From Lepiota brunneoincarnata (taxonomy: Eukaryota > Basidiomycota > Agaricomycetes > Agaricales > Agaricaceae), in contig JAEBUN010000034.1 in the NCBI GenBank assembly GCA_023014365.1, positions 248,001-312,000 of the forward strand: DNA of 64,000 nucleotides. The letters run 5' to 3'. The notes beneath the pieces are model-generated. The model searched no databases and was not told the origin of the DNA. It saw nothing but the letters and a program-made list of their open reading frames with translations. This document shows positions 1 to 12,978 of the stretch, piece by piece; the first letter of the stretch is position 1, and each line of letters starts with the position of its first letter. The translations under genes and the position numbers were made by a program.

Positions 1-499
1 GAAGAAGGAGGGGAGAAGGGGAAAGATATCGAGGTGAGGTAGACTCCGAGTGCGGAGCAGCGGTGAGGGTGCTGGGTGAATGGCTGGCCTGTTTCGAGGG
101 GGAACCGGAACGGGGACTGGAAATTAGGGAATCCCAGGGTGATGGAACCCTTGGGCTTTCAGACTCGTATTCGCCAAACATGTGTGGATATTCTCTTTGT
201 ATGCAAAGTGGGTGGGGCGTCGAACCCTTTAAGCCTCGGCTCGATGGATATGAGGACTCCGGGTGGACCCAATAGTGACGGGTGCTTGGTAGCGGTTATT
301 GGATGATAATGCGCGTTGTTTCAGACAGATATTCGAGGGATCATTGCTGTGGTACCACCAATGTGTGGGCAGAGTTGAGAAGTGAGGATTTCTATACGAC
401 TAGCATGGTGGTTATGAGTCAGGGTGCAACCGGATACGCACATAACATGGGCATATATTTGGATCAGAGGCTTTTGCAAATATCTAAATTCCCACACAC
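1..499. other. Intergenic, nothing recognised
   Basis: Short overlapping reading frames only. None has recognisable protein character, and no repeat or RNA gene was seen. Confidence 0.4.
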
Positions 500-1748
500 T
501 TACAGGCCGTATATAAGACGAAGATCCAACAAGGCACTGTCAAATCCCAGACTTTGGTAGAAATCTGTGAAATCGTCTGGTCCCACTTCAACTGGGCCCG
601 TTTTGTCCCGAGTCCATCGCAGGTAACCACCTTTAGCAGGAGCCCGGCTTCCACAAAAGTATACGGCTCCCAAGTTGGGGTTGAGCTTAAAGAACCCCGG
701 GACAGCTCCTCCGAACGTGCGTTTGCGTTCCAAGGTCATATCATGCCATCCAAAAGGTGTAACCCCCGTCCACACCAGCATTCGCAATTCCTTAAGCGAG
801 GGCAAGTGGTCAAGAAGCTCTGTGGCTTTCTAGGAATTTACAACAGGTCAGAATCGATAATATGTTATAAATGATTCCGCTTGCCTTTACCAGTGATTCA
901 GGTACTCTGGAACGCTCGTTGAGTGATATGTGAAGTGCCTCCAGGCATTTCAGACTGGCCGTGAAATCGGCGAGGTCTATGGTATGCGGAAAGTGCTCAT
1001 GAAAGACGAGGACACGCAGCCTTGAGAGCTCTGTTGCCCAGATCGAACTCAGGAGGGAAGGTGGGACAGTGGGCCCACTAAGCCAGATCAGGTTAGTGAT
1101 CGGGCGGCCTCTCAATATATTGAGTGCGAGGTTGAAACCCCCAACGAAGGTAGTTAGGTTCGGACATGCGGAGGAAGGTAGCGTCAAGAGTGCCAACGAT
1201 TTGATGTCGAGAACTTGTAGGTGTGGCTGCGAGGAAAGGAATGAGAGGAATGCCTCAGTGTCATGGTTGGCCATGGTCCAGCGGTAATCCTTCCAACAGA
1301 GCACATCCAGCTGGAAGGGATGACCGCATAGTTCCTTGGGCCGGAATGAGGCATTGTCTCCGGTCAGCAGTGTCAACCGTAGATATTTCAGGTTGATCAT
1401 CGAGTGAAGAGCTTGGTAGAAGTGGTGCCAAAACTCCTCTCCCCGTTCACGGGTATCGGGTCGGTACGAGAAGTCTCGTACATAGTGTGCGAGATGGGGG
1501 TTTTTTGACAGTGTCATGAAGAAAATGCAGTCTTTTTTCACACTGTACACCCATCCGTCTTGCTCATCCTCTACAACTCGGATGCCTCTGAGCCCAATCC
1601 TCATGTACAGAAACCTCTGGGATTCTGTGAGGAAGGCTCTCGAGACAAGACATAAATTGCGCAACACGCGGCGGTCGTCCTTTGCTAACTTGATGATGAG
1701 ATTGATCAACTCTTGGGGAAGCGGTTCTGAATTGGTGCCAGTAGACAT
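500..1748 (-). CDS. F-box-like/LRR protein, two exons
   Basis: Probable substrate-recognition subunit of an SCF-type ubiquitin ligase, inferred from family resemblance. I model exon 1 from 1748 to 891, a 61-bp intron (890-830, GT..AG) and exon 2 from 829 to 500. The sum is 1188 nt, or 395 residues. The chosen ATG at 1748 puts an F-box-like segment (LPQELINLIIKLAKDDRRVL) about ten residues from the N-terminus. An ATG at 1886 in the same frame would add 46 residues of unremarkable sequence. The rest has leucine-rich-repeat texture (NLKYLRLTLL, HLQVLDIKSL, SLKCLEALHI). It is unlike the long F-box proteins elsewhere in the window, so it is a separate subfamily. The ligase role is inference; the intron and frame are read directly. 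Confidence 0.65.
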
Positions 1749-1886
1749 TAGCTGAGGAACAAGAGGGGGGTCGCTGAAGAGGAACGGGATTGAGCGTGGA
1801 CCGGAGAGGAGTAAAAAGCGAGAGTCCAGAAGAAGTTCAGGGTCCATATGATAAACGATTGTCGGTGGCTCAGTCGCATGTGGCAC

Positions 1887-4170
1887 CTATTTCCATGCTG
1901 GCCGACGTAGGTTTCTCAGAAAAACCTACTAGGCAAACAGGGGATCCACTCAAGAGGTATGGCTGAATATTTTAGTATGACCCTTCTGCTAGATGCAGGT
2001 CGCCTCGCTTCGGGCTGACCGGGGATCGGACATACATCGCTTCAGCGCGGAAGTGAAGTGATGCACCGAGCTCGAACATCAAAAAACAAAGCAATCTAAG
2101 GTCATGCAAGATATTAAAGTATCTTAGGATGAATGGGTGGCCTTGCTCCTTTGCTTTGTGGGGCGGGCAGGGTCATCGCTCATCTTGCATGAGCTTAGAT
2201 TGCTTTGTTCTCTGATACTGTCTGAGTGAATAGTGAATAACTCAATGAAGCCTCGGTGTTTATTATTATAGGTATTTCTTCGGTGTCTACTGTCGAACAA
2301 TAATCTATGCCCCGATCTCCGACTCCTCGTCCGTCATGCACCAATATCCAAGTCAAGTGACAGCTTGTGGCGTAAGTGGTCTGTTCCAGCCTGCTGAGCC
2401 CCTCGGTTAATCCCCTCCGTCATTTCAGACTCATAAACATGTCTCAGAATCGGCTTGACCGTTCCGCCAGATAACAAGTTCCAGGTTAGATTGTGTGCGT
2501 GAGGAGTTAACCTATCCAGCAAGGCATAAATGTGCGCATGAAAGGTTAGCTTGTGCATGAAATACTGTAGCTAGGTGACATGACACCAAATAAAGGAGGG
2601 GAATACCATGCTTCCCTCTTCAACACCTGCTCAGAATCTGGTTAAGCCCTGTACCCGGGTTCAGGTAGGGTGGGACGTCCTTCTCTGGCTCAGACTCTGT
2701 ATCACCGTTCGCTGTTAGTACCATCAGCCTCCACAATGTTCATCCTTCGAAACGAAGGGGGCGGAAACGCCCGCGAATGGACTGGCACTTGCATATCTGG
2801 TGGGGTCCTGCAGTCTCCTAGCCCTCACAATGAGGTACAGAAGAGGCCATACAAGACCTGGAGACGGCTCTGCTGATTTATGCTCGCTGGCTAAGGAGCT
2901 ACGACAACCTGTGGGAGTTTCAATAGGCCATGCAGAATGCGGTGATAAAGAACCATGTTGCCAACCAGGGGGCGTGAGGCTCTACTTTGTTCGATAGGAA
3001 CATGTGCAAATTGATCGAAGGAAGAATCACGGCACACTTTCCACGTTCTGCTACACGGAAATGGTAAGGAGCCAAGGCCATCGTTGAAGAACTTGACCAA
3101 GAATAACCTGGGAGCCCTTAACCCTACGATCAACCGGGGGACAGCGATAGGTCCCGGTGATGGTATATGCTGCGGAAGCGGGTTCTTTACACGCTGTGTG
3201 CGACAAATTGGTTGGTCTACGAGGCAAGGATCACTGAAGATTATTACAACCTCCCACTGACAAATCAAGAGCTGGGCAGAGGAACTGGGGTATTGATATG
3301 TGGACAGTGAGGGTATTTCAAAAGCCAGATCCGTTCAACGTTGGTTGTAGTAATCGTTTGTTCTCAAGCTTTTAACAGTGCCAGTCACTAATCGGGCAAT
3401 GCTATTCAGAATGCCGGCAAGATATACAGTACGTGGATTACACATGATTCACTGGCTTCGCGAATGGAACTATGTTGAGCCCTTACCTCCCAGCCCCAGT
3501 GTCAAGTAGTTGTGCCTAGCTCTCAATGCGGGAAATATATATGGTCACTTACGCAAATCCTGGCTAATCGCAAGTTGCAGTTCCAAATAGATGATGGGTG
3601 ATATGTCTTGATGATCTTATCGAACGTTTGAACGCTGAGCAGCGGCTAATGTGACAAACCCGGCGTTATGTGCGGGGAGCCAATACAACACACAGCAAAC
3701 ATGTGTCGGGACACCGAAAGAGCACGGAGTCGGCTAGTGAAAACAAAATACTAGAAGTACCGCTCCGGTCCATGCTAGGATGTCAGGAATGTGTAAGGCC
3801 CAGGCTGGTGTTTTCATCCTCACTTCTGAACTAAAAGGATCAGGTTTTCCCGTTTATTGACACTGCTTTACAAGCAGAGCAGGCCAGGGATACGTATACA
3901 GGTCACAAGCTTTCACAGAGGGTGCTACAATTCCACAGTCTACTTTGCGGCAAAATTTGCCCCCCCCGACGAAGATACACGATCTGCACCCAGTTTTTTT
4001 AAAAAGCTCATTCCCCACAGTCTGAATCGTGTGCTCCTCGCGGAGTAGTTATTTTGACAGTTGCACGAGTACAACACATGGATCTACGTATGATGCAGAT
4101 TCATCATTATTTAGGGCAATCCCGTATGGTAATACATATATGGACGCGCGGTGATCGATTCCATCCTAAT
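1887..4170. other. Long intergenic stretch with a foldback element
   Basis: Apart from the foldback at 2085-2209, I see no gene here. A 74-codon minus frame at 2334-2558 and a 125-codon minus frame at 2891-3268 look faintly protein-like but match no family I know, and neither has convincing splice partners. The rest is unstructured. Confidence 0.4.
2085..2209. mobile_element. MITE-like foldback element, 125 bp
   Basis: A 28-bp inverted repeat at 2085-2112 and 2182-2209 matches with a single mismatch. The arms carry the core CAAAGCAATCTAAG and its complement. The 70-bp centre has no coding capacity. The size and long perfect arms fit a miniature inverted-repeat transposable element. I could not define a clear target duplication, so its boundaries could extend by a few bases. 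Confidence 0.6.
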
Positions 4171-5905
4171 GCCTAAACTCCAGCCTCTCCCTGCGCTGAA
4201 TTTCCTCGGATACTCCCTTGATCTATCTGCTCTCGTGCCCCTGGATGTTGGAAACGTCTGTCCCATCGTCGTTCTCTCTAAGTCTCCTTGACTTTGTTTC
4301 TAGGTTTGCGAGAATGTCAAAAGGGCGGTGCGGATTATCGACGTCGGTGGAGATGACCAAATACGGGAAGTTGAGATCGGTAAGTCTTCAAGGAGCTTGG
4401 GTGTTTCCTGCTCATTTCCCCTGTCTGCTCATGGTTCGATAGGGGGTGTGACTTGTGTATACGAGGCCCCGGCCACGGTGGCGGTCATGACCCAGACCAA
4501 GAGTGATCAGTCCTATCAAAGCTGGGCCACAGGTCAAGAAGCTAATGCCGCCTTCCGAGCCGATGCTAGCCTCTGTGTGAAATTCGCCGCAGTCTCTGGC
4601 TTTGGCTCTGTCGCTTCGGCTTTTGCCAAGGCATTCTCGGACAAGCACCAATTCGCATTCTTCAGCCAGAGTACCTCGGTATACTCTGCCTGCCTGCGGA
4701 ATTACGTCCGCGCTCTGAACAAGGAGACATTGGAATCAATAAAAAGGCTTCCCACTCCTTTCGAACCGACTGCCAGGTCTCTTCGTGCATACATGTCTTT
4801 TTTCGCGACTTATGGGACACACGTGATCATCAACTGCACCTACGGATCTCGTTTCCAATTGGTAATAAACTGCTTCCCTTTACCAAAGAACAGGTTGTGA
4901 CCAACGGTTCCTACAGGCAGTCCGTGCATCCAATAGCGATGCAGAAGTCAACTCCAAATTCAATGCTAACGTCCGCGCCAACTTCAGTGGTATCATCTCC
5001 TGCGGCGAATTCGATGGTTATGTCAAGAACGAGGAGCAATACAGATGCTATGAGAGCACCGTGATGAGAACCCTCTCTGTGTGTGGTGGTGACCAAAACC
5101 GCGGCCTCGGTATCCAGACAAACCCAACATACTATCCTAAATTTGTGGAATGGTTCAATAGCGCCCATTCAAATCCCGAAGTCACGAGTTTCGGGACCAT
5201 AGAGCTCTGGAATGTTGTGCGCGAAGCCGACCCGACCCAGCTTGCTGACTATGCGGACTCCATGTTAGATGCGTACGAGCATATCACCTCACAGCCCAAT
5301 GTATACTGAACCGCAGCCACACTCTGCATAGAATCAGACTGGGGAGAGTTTGGGTTGCTCACACCCGGCGCGTTCTGCGTTGAGAATCCGGATTACCCCC
5401 CCGAGCAGCCGGAAAATACCGTCCTTACGAGTAGAAAGGTCCGCTGGGGAAAGGCTCGTGACTGTCAGAGAATGATCATCGAGTTTGTGTTCCACCCGTA
5501 TGATAGCGCGTCATCGATGGTCAGCTCAACCGTAATCCCAGGTTTTTCGTTATCAACGATGGCTCTCCCATTGATTTTATCATTTCTCATGGGTCAGATG
5601 GGAGCGCACCTGGCGAAGGAAGGGCCACTGTCGTGATCGGGGGTGTAAGTTGTTCCCTCCTCATAGCCCAAAATCATCTAGATATCTCCACTCAGGATTG
5701 TTACACCAATGATAAATGCACTGGTGACGGATGGAACACGATGCGCTTCAACCAAGCCAAGGTTGCCGGTACCCTCATATCACCATGTGGTTACCCTCCT
5801 CACCAGACAAGTTGCAACAGCATCCCCCGGACTGGCATTCCAAGCGGACTCAGTCCCGGGGAATCGTTACCCTGCCCGAATGATACTTATTATTTGAATG
5901 AATGA
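4171..5905 (+). CDS. MACPF-domain protein, multi-exon
   Basis: Member of the membrane-attack-complex/perforin family, whose proteins can form pores in membranes; some fungal members have other or unknown roles. The diagnostic MACPF signature (YGTHVI followed by a short beta segment) lies at about 4812-4860. The first exon (ATG at 4171) encodes a short segment typical of the start of the fold. GT..AG introns are seen at 4380-4442 and 4862-4916. The frame ending at 5309 probably continues through further short introns. Downstream coding segments at about 5330-5490, 5545-5646 and 5698-5905 add a Cys-containing C-terminal extension. The exon joins after 5300 are uncertain. No signal peptide is obvious. 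The family is clear; a toxin role is not shown by the sequence. Confidence 0.7.
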
Positions 5906-6227
5906 ATGCGTACTGAGAGTCTGACCTCTTGTATTGGCATCTTGTTTCTGGAACGAACGTTTAGTTGTTTTACATACATTACATGCGCCGCAGTGCCATG
6001 GTTTGAAAAATCGAAAATTAAAGCGACCATGAGGGTTGGGCAGCATGTTCTGGTAAGGTTGATAGTCGGGGTTCGTTTGGGCTATTCTATGCACTCAAGT
6101 CATACATGGTCTAGGATGTTTTAAATAACGAACCGAGGAGTAGAATACGTTGAGTCAGGATGGAAGATAGATGATCAACAAATTGTACTTTGTAAAAGCA
6201 CAATACCAAATCAATATTGCCAAGCTG

Positions 6228-8233
6228 TCAGACATCACCGTTATTTGACTGTCTCCGCTGCTCAATAACACCTTCTGAATCCTCATATGCACTGGGGGCA
6301 CCTATGGACAACCCGTCACTGTCGCGTGTCGTTTGATGTTCAAAGCGCAAGGTCGAGCGAGCGGGCTTCGATACCATGCTCTCCGTCAACTTGCAATTGA
6401 CCTCTCTGAGGTTGAGGATCAACCGAAGTCCCTTGAAGGTTGTTTCATTTGTTCTGACGTTCCGTAAGCTCAAGGCCATGAACTCACAGAAAGGTAGTAC
6501 AACGCCGAAAGCCACCTGTTTCATTGAGAATAAGAATGGCTGTTATGGGAAACATCAAATTGTGTGGCGCGACTCACACAGACCAGTCAATGTTAGTCGG
6601 ATCTATTGCATTCATGCCCTGCCCGCCAAAGATCCCCTGGAGAGCCAGCGTAACTTTCCCGGACGTCGTGATCAGTTTTAATTTGTGGTTAGGAGGCTGA
6701 CAGTCAAATACGTACTCGCCAGCCTGGGGGGGAATCATCATTACCGGAATCAGGGGTTCTGAGGCGGCTCAAGACTCACGGAATGACAAACAATGTGCCG
6801 TCACGATAGAACACATAGATGACTGGAGTAAATGTTCTAACATGGGCCACCCTCTCCTGCAACGTGTCGCCGACAGCATGTGTCCCTCGGTATGTCTGAA
6901 CAAGCTTGATAAGAGTCAAGATAACTTCGATTCCTGTCGAGGAAAAGCGAGTGACACTATTGGATTGTAGATTAGACACAAATGAAGAGGAAATAGGAAC
7001 AATGTACATGATTGCCCATTGCAAAGTGTCCTCAAGATGGATGAGGCTTTCAGGTGCGTCATTCAGAAAGCAGCCATGTAACGGGAAGCGATCGATGGAG
7101 TTAACTGTGCTATCGTAGACATTAACTGCCACATTGACAATACTAGTCTGGCAGTTTGCAAAATCTTAGATGCGAAGACAGCGAATGGTAGGCACTGCTT
7201 TACCAGGACCTCTGCTTCAGAACAAACTAGCATTAGCTACTTCCTCCAGAATTAGTCTGAAAACTTACTAGATGCAAAGAGATAGAGCATAGTGCAAACC
7301 ACAATGATTCATTTATCTCAGGACTCCCAAAGGACCATTGTGGATGAAAAGCTGTCCCATACCAACGAGGTTTTTGTTCCAAAGTGCCCTCAGTCGCAAG
7401 ATCAGGAGTACTTTCATAGTTATGAGAAGGAGCAGCCCAATTGTGCTATGAAATCCTTTCAATAAATTAACTGAGTGAATAGCAGTTACTGACAACTTTC
7501 CCATCCACCCCCAGCCAATCATACACCTAAAGATCCGGAATCAATTTAAAACATTACAGCTCTTGATTGCTTGAGTCGGACCCACCACTGTACAACACTT
7601 GATTAGAACAATAGACTCGGAGGACCACAAGTTAGGATCTTACAAGTTTGGATGTGAAGCTCTTCTGCATAGCTAATAAACTCAATATTTAGGATTGAGG
7701 GCAAGTGAACATCCTCACTGTAAGCATTGATTCTTCTTGGTATAAGCCTGAGAAGTTGGTCTGAGAGTTAATCACTTACATGACGTGGAGGAAACCCAAT
7801 AACCTGAGAGAAAAATAAACGGCATGGATCACGGTCCACTTCCTGCTGGAAGATAAGTTGGTCAGATATAAAGGGACATGAATGCCCAGTCATCCGAGTG
7901 GACTGTACCGATACATGTATCTTGCCTGAACTGACATCAGTGACAGAACATCATCCATGATGCATTGACTCCCTTCCCGAGGTATACAATGTAAGGTCTC
8001 ATGGACTAGCAACGCAACGGCGGCACCTAAGGTTGAAAATTGTAAATATTTGACCAGGAAGTTCGGGAAGTTCAGGAAACAAAAAATATCCTTACAATGG
8101 ATATACCCAGCAAGCCGTATCTGCTTAAGGTCATTGAGGTAATCCTCAGCTCAGAGTCCCCACTCGGCCATGACTTCTTGGTTCTTGGTCTAACCTGAGG
8201 GAGTGCTTGTCTTATAATGCCAAAATCATTCAT
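6228..8233 (-). CDS. DUF6533-like multi-pass membrane protein
   Basis: A multi-exon gene of the DUF6533 type, a basidiomycete membrane-protein family of unknown function. From the N-terminus, an ATG at 8233 opens a short exon. Exons near 8150-8110 and 8035-7975 then encode the segment AAVALLVHETLHCIPRE, the recognisable start of the domain. Later exons encode hydrophobic helices, including LLLITMKVLLILRLRALWNK (about 7430-7370) and the stretch at 7132-6776, which ends with a YRDGTLF motif. The last exon (6524-6228) contains the GLRLILNLRE segment usual near the end of this family. Many introns are short, and I did not fix every junction. The family call rests on pattern memory. Confidence 0.55.
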
Positions 8234-8597
8234 GATTTATACGAAGGAGCGTCTATAAGCCACACATCTGTTCATCATTGATCTGGTTTGTTGGTGCTCT
8301 CAAGCTGTTCATGAAGGATTCAGCGTGGAAAGCCAGAGTAAAAACATGAATTGCATCAATGCTTTCCGGTGCTCATCCTTGATGGGGATGCCATGTTGAT
8401 GAGAGAAGCATCAAACTCGCACATATCAGGGCCCCAATCTTCATTGGATCGAGCAAGCATATCGAATGGAGTGCATCCGGGGATTGCAAGCCACAGTGAT
8501 GTGATATGCATGGCCTTACCCAAGAATCAGCACCTGGCGAAGCAATCGAGCCAAGTGCTCTACTGATCAGATAGGATCTCCGAACCTCGGAGAATGT

Positions 8598-9292
8598 CTA
8601 CGCATACTGCGGAGTCTCCGGTTTTGCCTCGATACACTCATATGTGAGTCTCCCTGCCATTGGATCACCATCGTGCTGCCGGACGATGCTGCCAATAAGG
8701 GCTACACCAAAAGGAAATGTACCCCAATCTATTGGGATGAGAGACGGCTCCGCAACTAATACCTCCGTCGGCAGCAATAGCCTACACCCCCCCATCAGCT
8801 TCTCCTGCCTCATCATCTCCAACAACCCCTTCAAACTTTTCTCGTGAGACATCTGGAAGCGTCAAATGCGTCAGGGCAGGTTTGAAAAGAGTAGCCAAAT
8901 CAAACACAATGAGTTCATGCTCGATAAAAGTGATTTTGAATGTTGTCAAATGCTGGAGTTGGATGCCGTGGCGCTCGCCGATATGTATAGATTGATACCT
9001 TATGGACAATAACGAATATATGATGTATGTTCCCAAGCTAATGCGCATTAAAGTTGGTAGTGACACGGCTCTTGCAGAGCACGGTGGAGAGATTGGTGAC
9101 GGTGCTGGAACTGACTGGGTTGAAGCTGAAGTGTCCGCCGAGGTTGAAGCTTGAAGACTTGAGTTTCGCATCTGTGGTGATCTCTGCCCTTCCTCCGACT
9201 CCGTCCTCAGTTGACGCTCGGCCCATATAAAGCCTTATCCGGTTCTCCTCGGTTACTTCCTCAATCCCTCGATCACACTCTTCTGCCCCCAA
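8598..9292 (-). pseudogene. Possible F-box/LRR relic
   Basis: Two short minus frames (9292-9038 and 9171-8782) and an overlapping third (8852-8598) contain LRR-like strings such as LTTFKITFIEHELIVFD and LTHLTLPDVSREKFEG. The same peptide idea (SREKFEG against SHEKSLKGLLEMM) appears in two frames, as expected of a decayed gene. There is no F-box and no continuous frame. It could instead be the tail of a spliced gene that I cannot assemble. Confidence 0.3.
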
Positions 9293-11805
9293 TCATGCTT
9301 AATCCTCAAGCGAGCTCCCGCTCCATCGAATGGTTGGGGGTGTAATATGTTGAGAGCTATGGATAAGAGCCTGGGCAGTGAAATGCTGGGACCAGGGATT
9401 AAGCTGTACAGTTCTAGCACTCGGCGCCTTGATCTACTGTCTGTTTGTGTGTATTATTGTATAGTGAATGTCCATCCTGATGGTGGACGACTCGTCTTGG
9501 TTGATGCCGAATTCGGGTGAGAGACAGACATTCTGCTGCGCTGTTCGGGTTGAGTCCTAAAGGACAAATTTGGGGGCTAACATTTTTTTGTCCTAGAAGG
9601 ATGTCCAGAGTTGAGGGATAGGTCGGGACGATGGTCGACTTCGTGTTGTTGGGAAGGGTCAGAGTTGAGACAGAGGAAGGTTGGTGTTGAGCGATGTTGC
9701 GCCGACATATAGGGAGAGTATTGCCTCGTGAAGAGAAAAAGCCAAGCCAACATCAGGGGTCGCTATCATCCCTCGGTGGATGTCGGTACCGCGGCAATTC
9801 TTAGGGTGGCCCGCCTCAGACTAACCAATACGAAACAAGTCTCAGGCACCCGACGGCTCATTTTGTAGTAGTAGCGCCAAGATCATGCCAGACGACCTAA
9901 TCCTTCCCTGGGTTGGGCGAGGTGCTGGACATCAGATCCTCACGTGGCACTCGATAGAAACCGCATTGTCTCCCAATCGCAAACGGTTTAAGTCCCCAGG
10001 GTGCCACAGCTCGGAACACATTACTCGTCGTGCTTCGCAAAATTAGCCCGTGGTTAGCTTGGGTGGATTTTCTCTGTCGGGAGAAAAGCTAAAGAGCTGT
10101 TTTAGCACTTCCATCGATGGCCTTCTAGCACATGGCCTGCCGCAAACCTCCCCTCTAGGATTAGCAGGCCTTCCTGTTCCATGATTTGCAAACGCATACT
10201 TGCAAAAGATTCCAAGGGCCCGGCAGGGGTTGGTGTATGTACATACAACCCCAATCTCTACGGCCTAAGACCCCTAGCGCAAGCCCCCCTCCCCCCACGG
10301 GCTCCCCTCTCGCACAATGCTATTTTCTAACCTTGTAATTAGCCACTATTGTTGGGCTCAACCCCGCCTTGGCACAGTCCGCCTTGAGATATTCGGAGAT
10401 CTTTACCGTTAACAGGATATCCAGTGGCGCCCTCAGAAAGCTCCCAGTCGCTGCTACCAAAGGACGGGAAAAAATGCAACTCTTACCCCCCACTACGGTG
10501 TCCTCCGAACAGCTAGATTTTTTTGACCCTGGGATTGAATACGGATACATTCTCTTTAACCAACACAAGCAGTTTCACCGCTTGATTCAATCCAGAGCAT
10601 TATTATAACGTCTTGCTTAACCTCATACGTACCTGTGAAAGGGTGAGATGTGTACGAGAGAGTTGGGCCAGACAGCACTGATTTTCATTCCATCGCGTGA
10701 CCCCTACTTCCTGTGGGGTGTTAAGGCTAACAGTGGTCCGTACTGGGCGGGAATTGACGCAATGATGGTAAGGATGTACTTCCGTGTTGATCCACATCCG
10801 CAGCTTTCCTAGGTAACCGACAAAATGCTCAGGGTCCCTCGTGGACACAGCGCTACGCCTTGAGGGGCAGGCTGCTTATACAACAGGGTCAATAAATTGA
10901 TATGTATGCATCTACTGCTATATGCGATCCAACCATACTGTGACCCAAACATCATTAGTAAAAAAGCTTCCGAGGCAGGTTGGTAAGCAACCAAATCTAC
11001 GCGAACCTGCCAGGGAGTCGGTTGCAAACGGGGTGATAAGCCCAAGTGGAGTGGTTGGCATAGTCGTTGATGAAAAATTGCCTCTGCGCATCTGCTACGC
11101 AGCCTGCGCTCGGAACAAATAGAAGCCTATCAGGTGTAATGCGTGTTATGAAGCCGTGTCGATTTCGAATTGGGCAGAAGAGCCGAGTTCCAGTAAGCTG
11201 TTGAGTCATCTGTCACCAAGGGCGTCCATCGGAAGACTTGGGGATCTAGGTTTTCTGTGATGTGGGCGTGGGTTACTGCCGCGTTAGGGCTGTGTGGGAA
11301 GCCTACCCGGGGTAAATAACTGGGTATATTACCTTAAAATCCCATGTATATAAATGAGCATTGAAATTTTATGTTGAAGTTGTCATCATCGGCGACCTCC
11401 TCCTTGACAACGCTGAGAAAAAGTTGGATGCTGATGGAGCTAGGACGACACAGTTGCGCAGGATCTGGAATTCCAAGTACACAACAAGTATCTGTGCTCA
11501 TTTACCTGGACGTGACACCGACTGACATATAAAGACATCACGCGCGACCATGGAAACCACCTTTCTTCCTTTCTTTTACCTTCCAAGTTACGTACCGGCG
11601 TATACGCATATATTCTTAAAGATTCCAATACACGTTCGTGCCTATTCATTTGGACGGTCTGAACGTGAGTGTCGCTCGTGATAACAAGCTTACAGAGCAA
11701 GGCCATTTGCTTGAAAACATTCATTAATCACAAAGTTCTGGCAGTCAAGAATATATAATTTCCTCATCCTTGTATTCGAATCAATACAATTTTCCTTCAT
11801 TCATT
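9293..11805. other. Intergenic, no gene supported
   Basis: Many short frames on both strands, none longer than about 95 codons and none recognised. A minus-strand stretch at about 10600-11045 has protein-like texture in two frames and could be an old gene or transposon remnant. AT-rich sequence just upstream of 11806 fits the promoter of the following GST gene. Confidence 0.4.
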
Positions 11806-12599
11806 ATGATCACCCTCTTCGACCTCGCTGCCAAAGCCCCAATCAAATGCTGGTCACCTGCCCCATGGAAAGCTCGGTCAGTATCACATTCCTTATTCAA
11901 TTCTTGATACGCCGTTGACTAAGTTTTCATCACCTAGATATATCCTTAACTTGAAGAAGCTTCCATACAAGACTCTATGGCTCGATTACCCAGACCTCGC
12001 ACCCGCAAGCATCGGGGCCGGTGTTCCACCGAACGGGGTCAAACCAGACGGAAGTCCCTTTTATACCTGTCCCGCCCTTGTCGACGATGTCCACTGGGAC
12101 TGCCATTTCCGATTCTTTCAAGATCGCTCGATACCTTGACAAACAGTATCCCGATACACCAAAGGTCATTCCTGAGGGCTCAGAGGCATTACAAGCTGCT
12201 TTCGAGGGACATGTCACGGAATTGTTGACTCCTATTTGGGTGCTCATCGTATCCAGAGTCCCAGCTTTCCTCAACCCAAACAGCGCCAAGTACTTCTACG
12301 ACACTCGTTCTGCGTTTTTTGGAAAGCCATTGGAACAGGTGGGCGCCGATCCGGAGGAGAGGAAGCAATTGTGGGTGAAGGTAAAGGGGAGTTTTGATAA
12401 GTTAGATGAGTATTATAGTAAGACCGAGGGGCCGTTCTTCATGGGTGAGACGGTGTCGTTTGCAGATTTTGTTGTTGCGGGGATGCTTCAAGCAATCAGG
12501 ATTTGTTCGGGGGGTGATAGCGTTGAGTGGAAAACTATTGAGGAGTGGAATGGCGGTCGCTGGAAGGCGCTGGTGGAGAGTTTGAAGCCCTTACGCTAG
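11806..12599 (+). CDS. Glutathione S-transferase, FuA-type, with one frameshift
   Basis: Cytosolic glutathione S-transferase of the fungal FuA (LigE/etherase-like) class, which conjugates or binds small aromatics. Exon 1 is 11806-11876 (71 nt) and the 61-bp intron is 11877-11937. The start of the thioredoxin fold reads WSPAPWKARYILNLKKLPYK, and the glutathione-binding ISDS segment leads into an all-helical C-terminal domain containing FFMGETVSFADFVVAGML. The reading frame shifts by one base at 12088-12090: the paralogue has DDATGTAVSDS where this gene reads DDVHWD before the correct frame resumes. One extra base there explains it. Both halves are otherwise well preserved, so a sequencing error or a very recent mutation is likely. 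The next gene is a tandem paralogue with the same exon 1 length. Confidence 0.8.
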
Positions 12600-12978
12600 T
12601 GAGGAAAATTAGGCATCCGCACCAAGAAATAGGTAGAGATTATTGTTTGTATAGAAAATGAATTTGCGCCGCAGTTGATTGGTAACAATCACCATCAGAT
12701 GCATCAATTGGCCCCACTAGATTCAGCCTTGATGACGAGATGGTATCGATCTCCGTTGGATTTCCCAACATCAATCAGAAGCTTCGGCTACATGAAACCG
12801 AAATGCAACGCAGTGAGTCAAGGCAGTACCACTGGCGGGCAGCAAGGGGAACCTTCAAGCGGTCGTTCCATTCTGGGACGATATAGGCTGAATGCGTTAA
12901 ATATTCTGACCTTGGGTTTCGTGGAAGCCGGTTAACTTTCACTTAAGCCTCTCACCAAATCCCTACTATTCTTCAACC
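12600..12978. other. Spacer between tandem GST genes
   Basis: Holds the 3' flank of the first GST and the promoter of the second. No further gene was seen. Confidence 0.4.

Noticed and set aside
8521..8565. AAGAATCAGCACCTGGC, similar to the 5' end of the DIRS-like element (about 48641)
   Set aside because: The match is only about 17 bp, with no continuation, so it is too short to call a relic.
10603..11045. Minus-strand protein-like frames
   Set aside because: Two short overlapping frames without recognisable family or splice sites.
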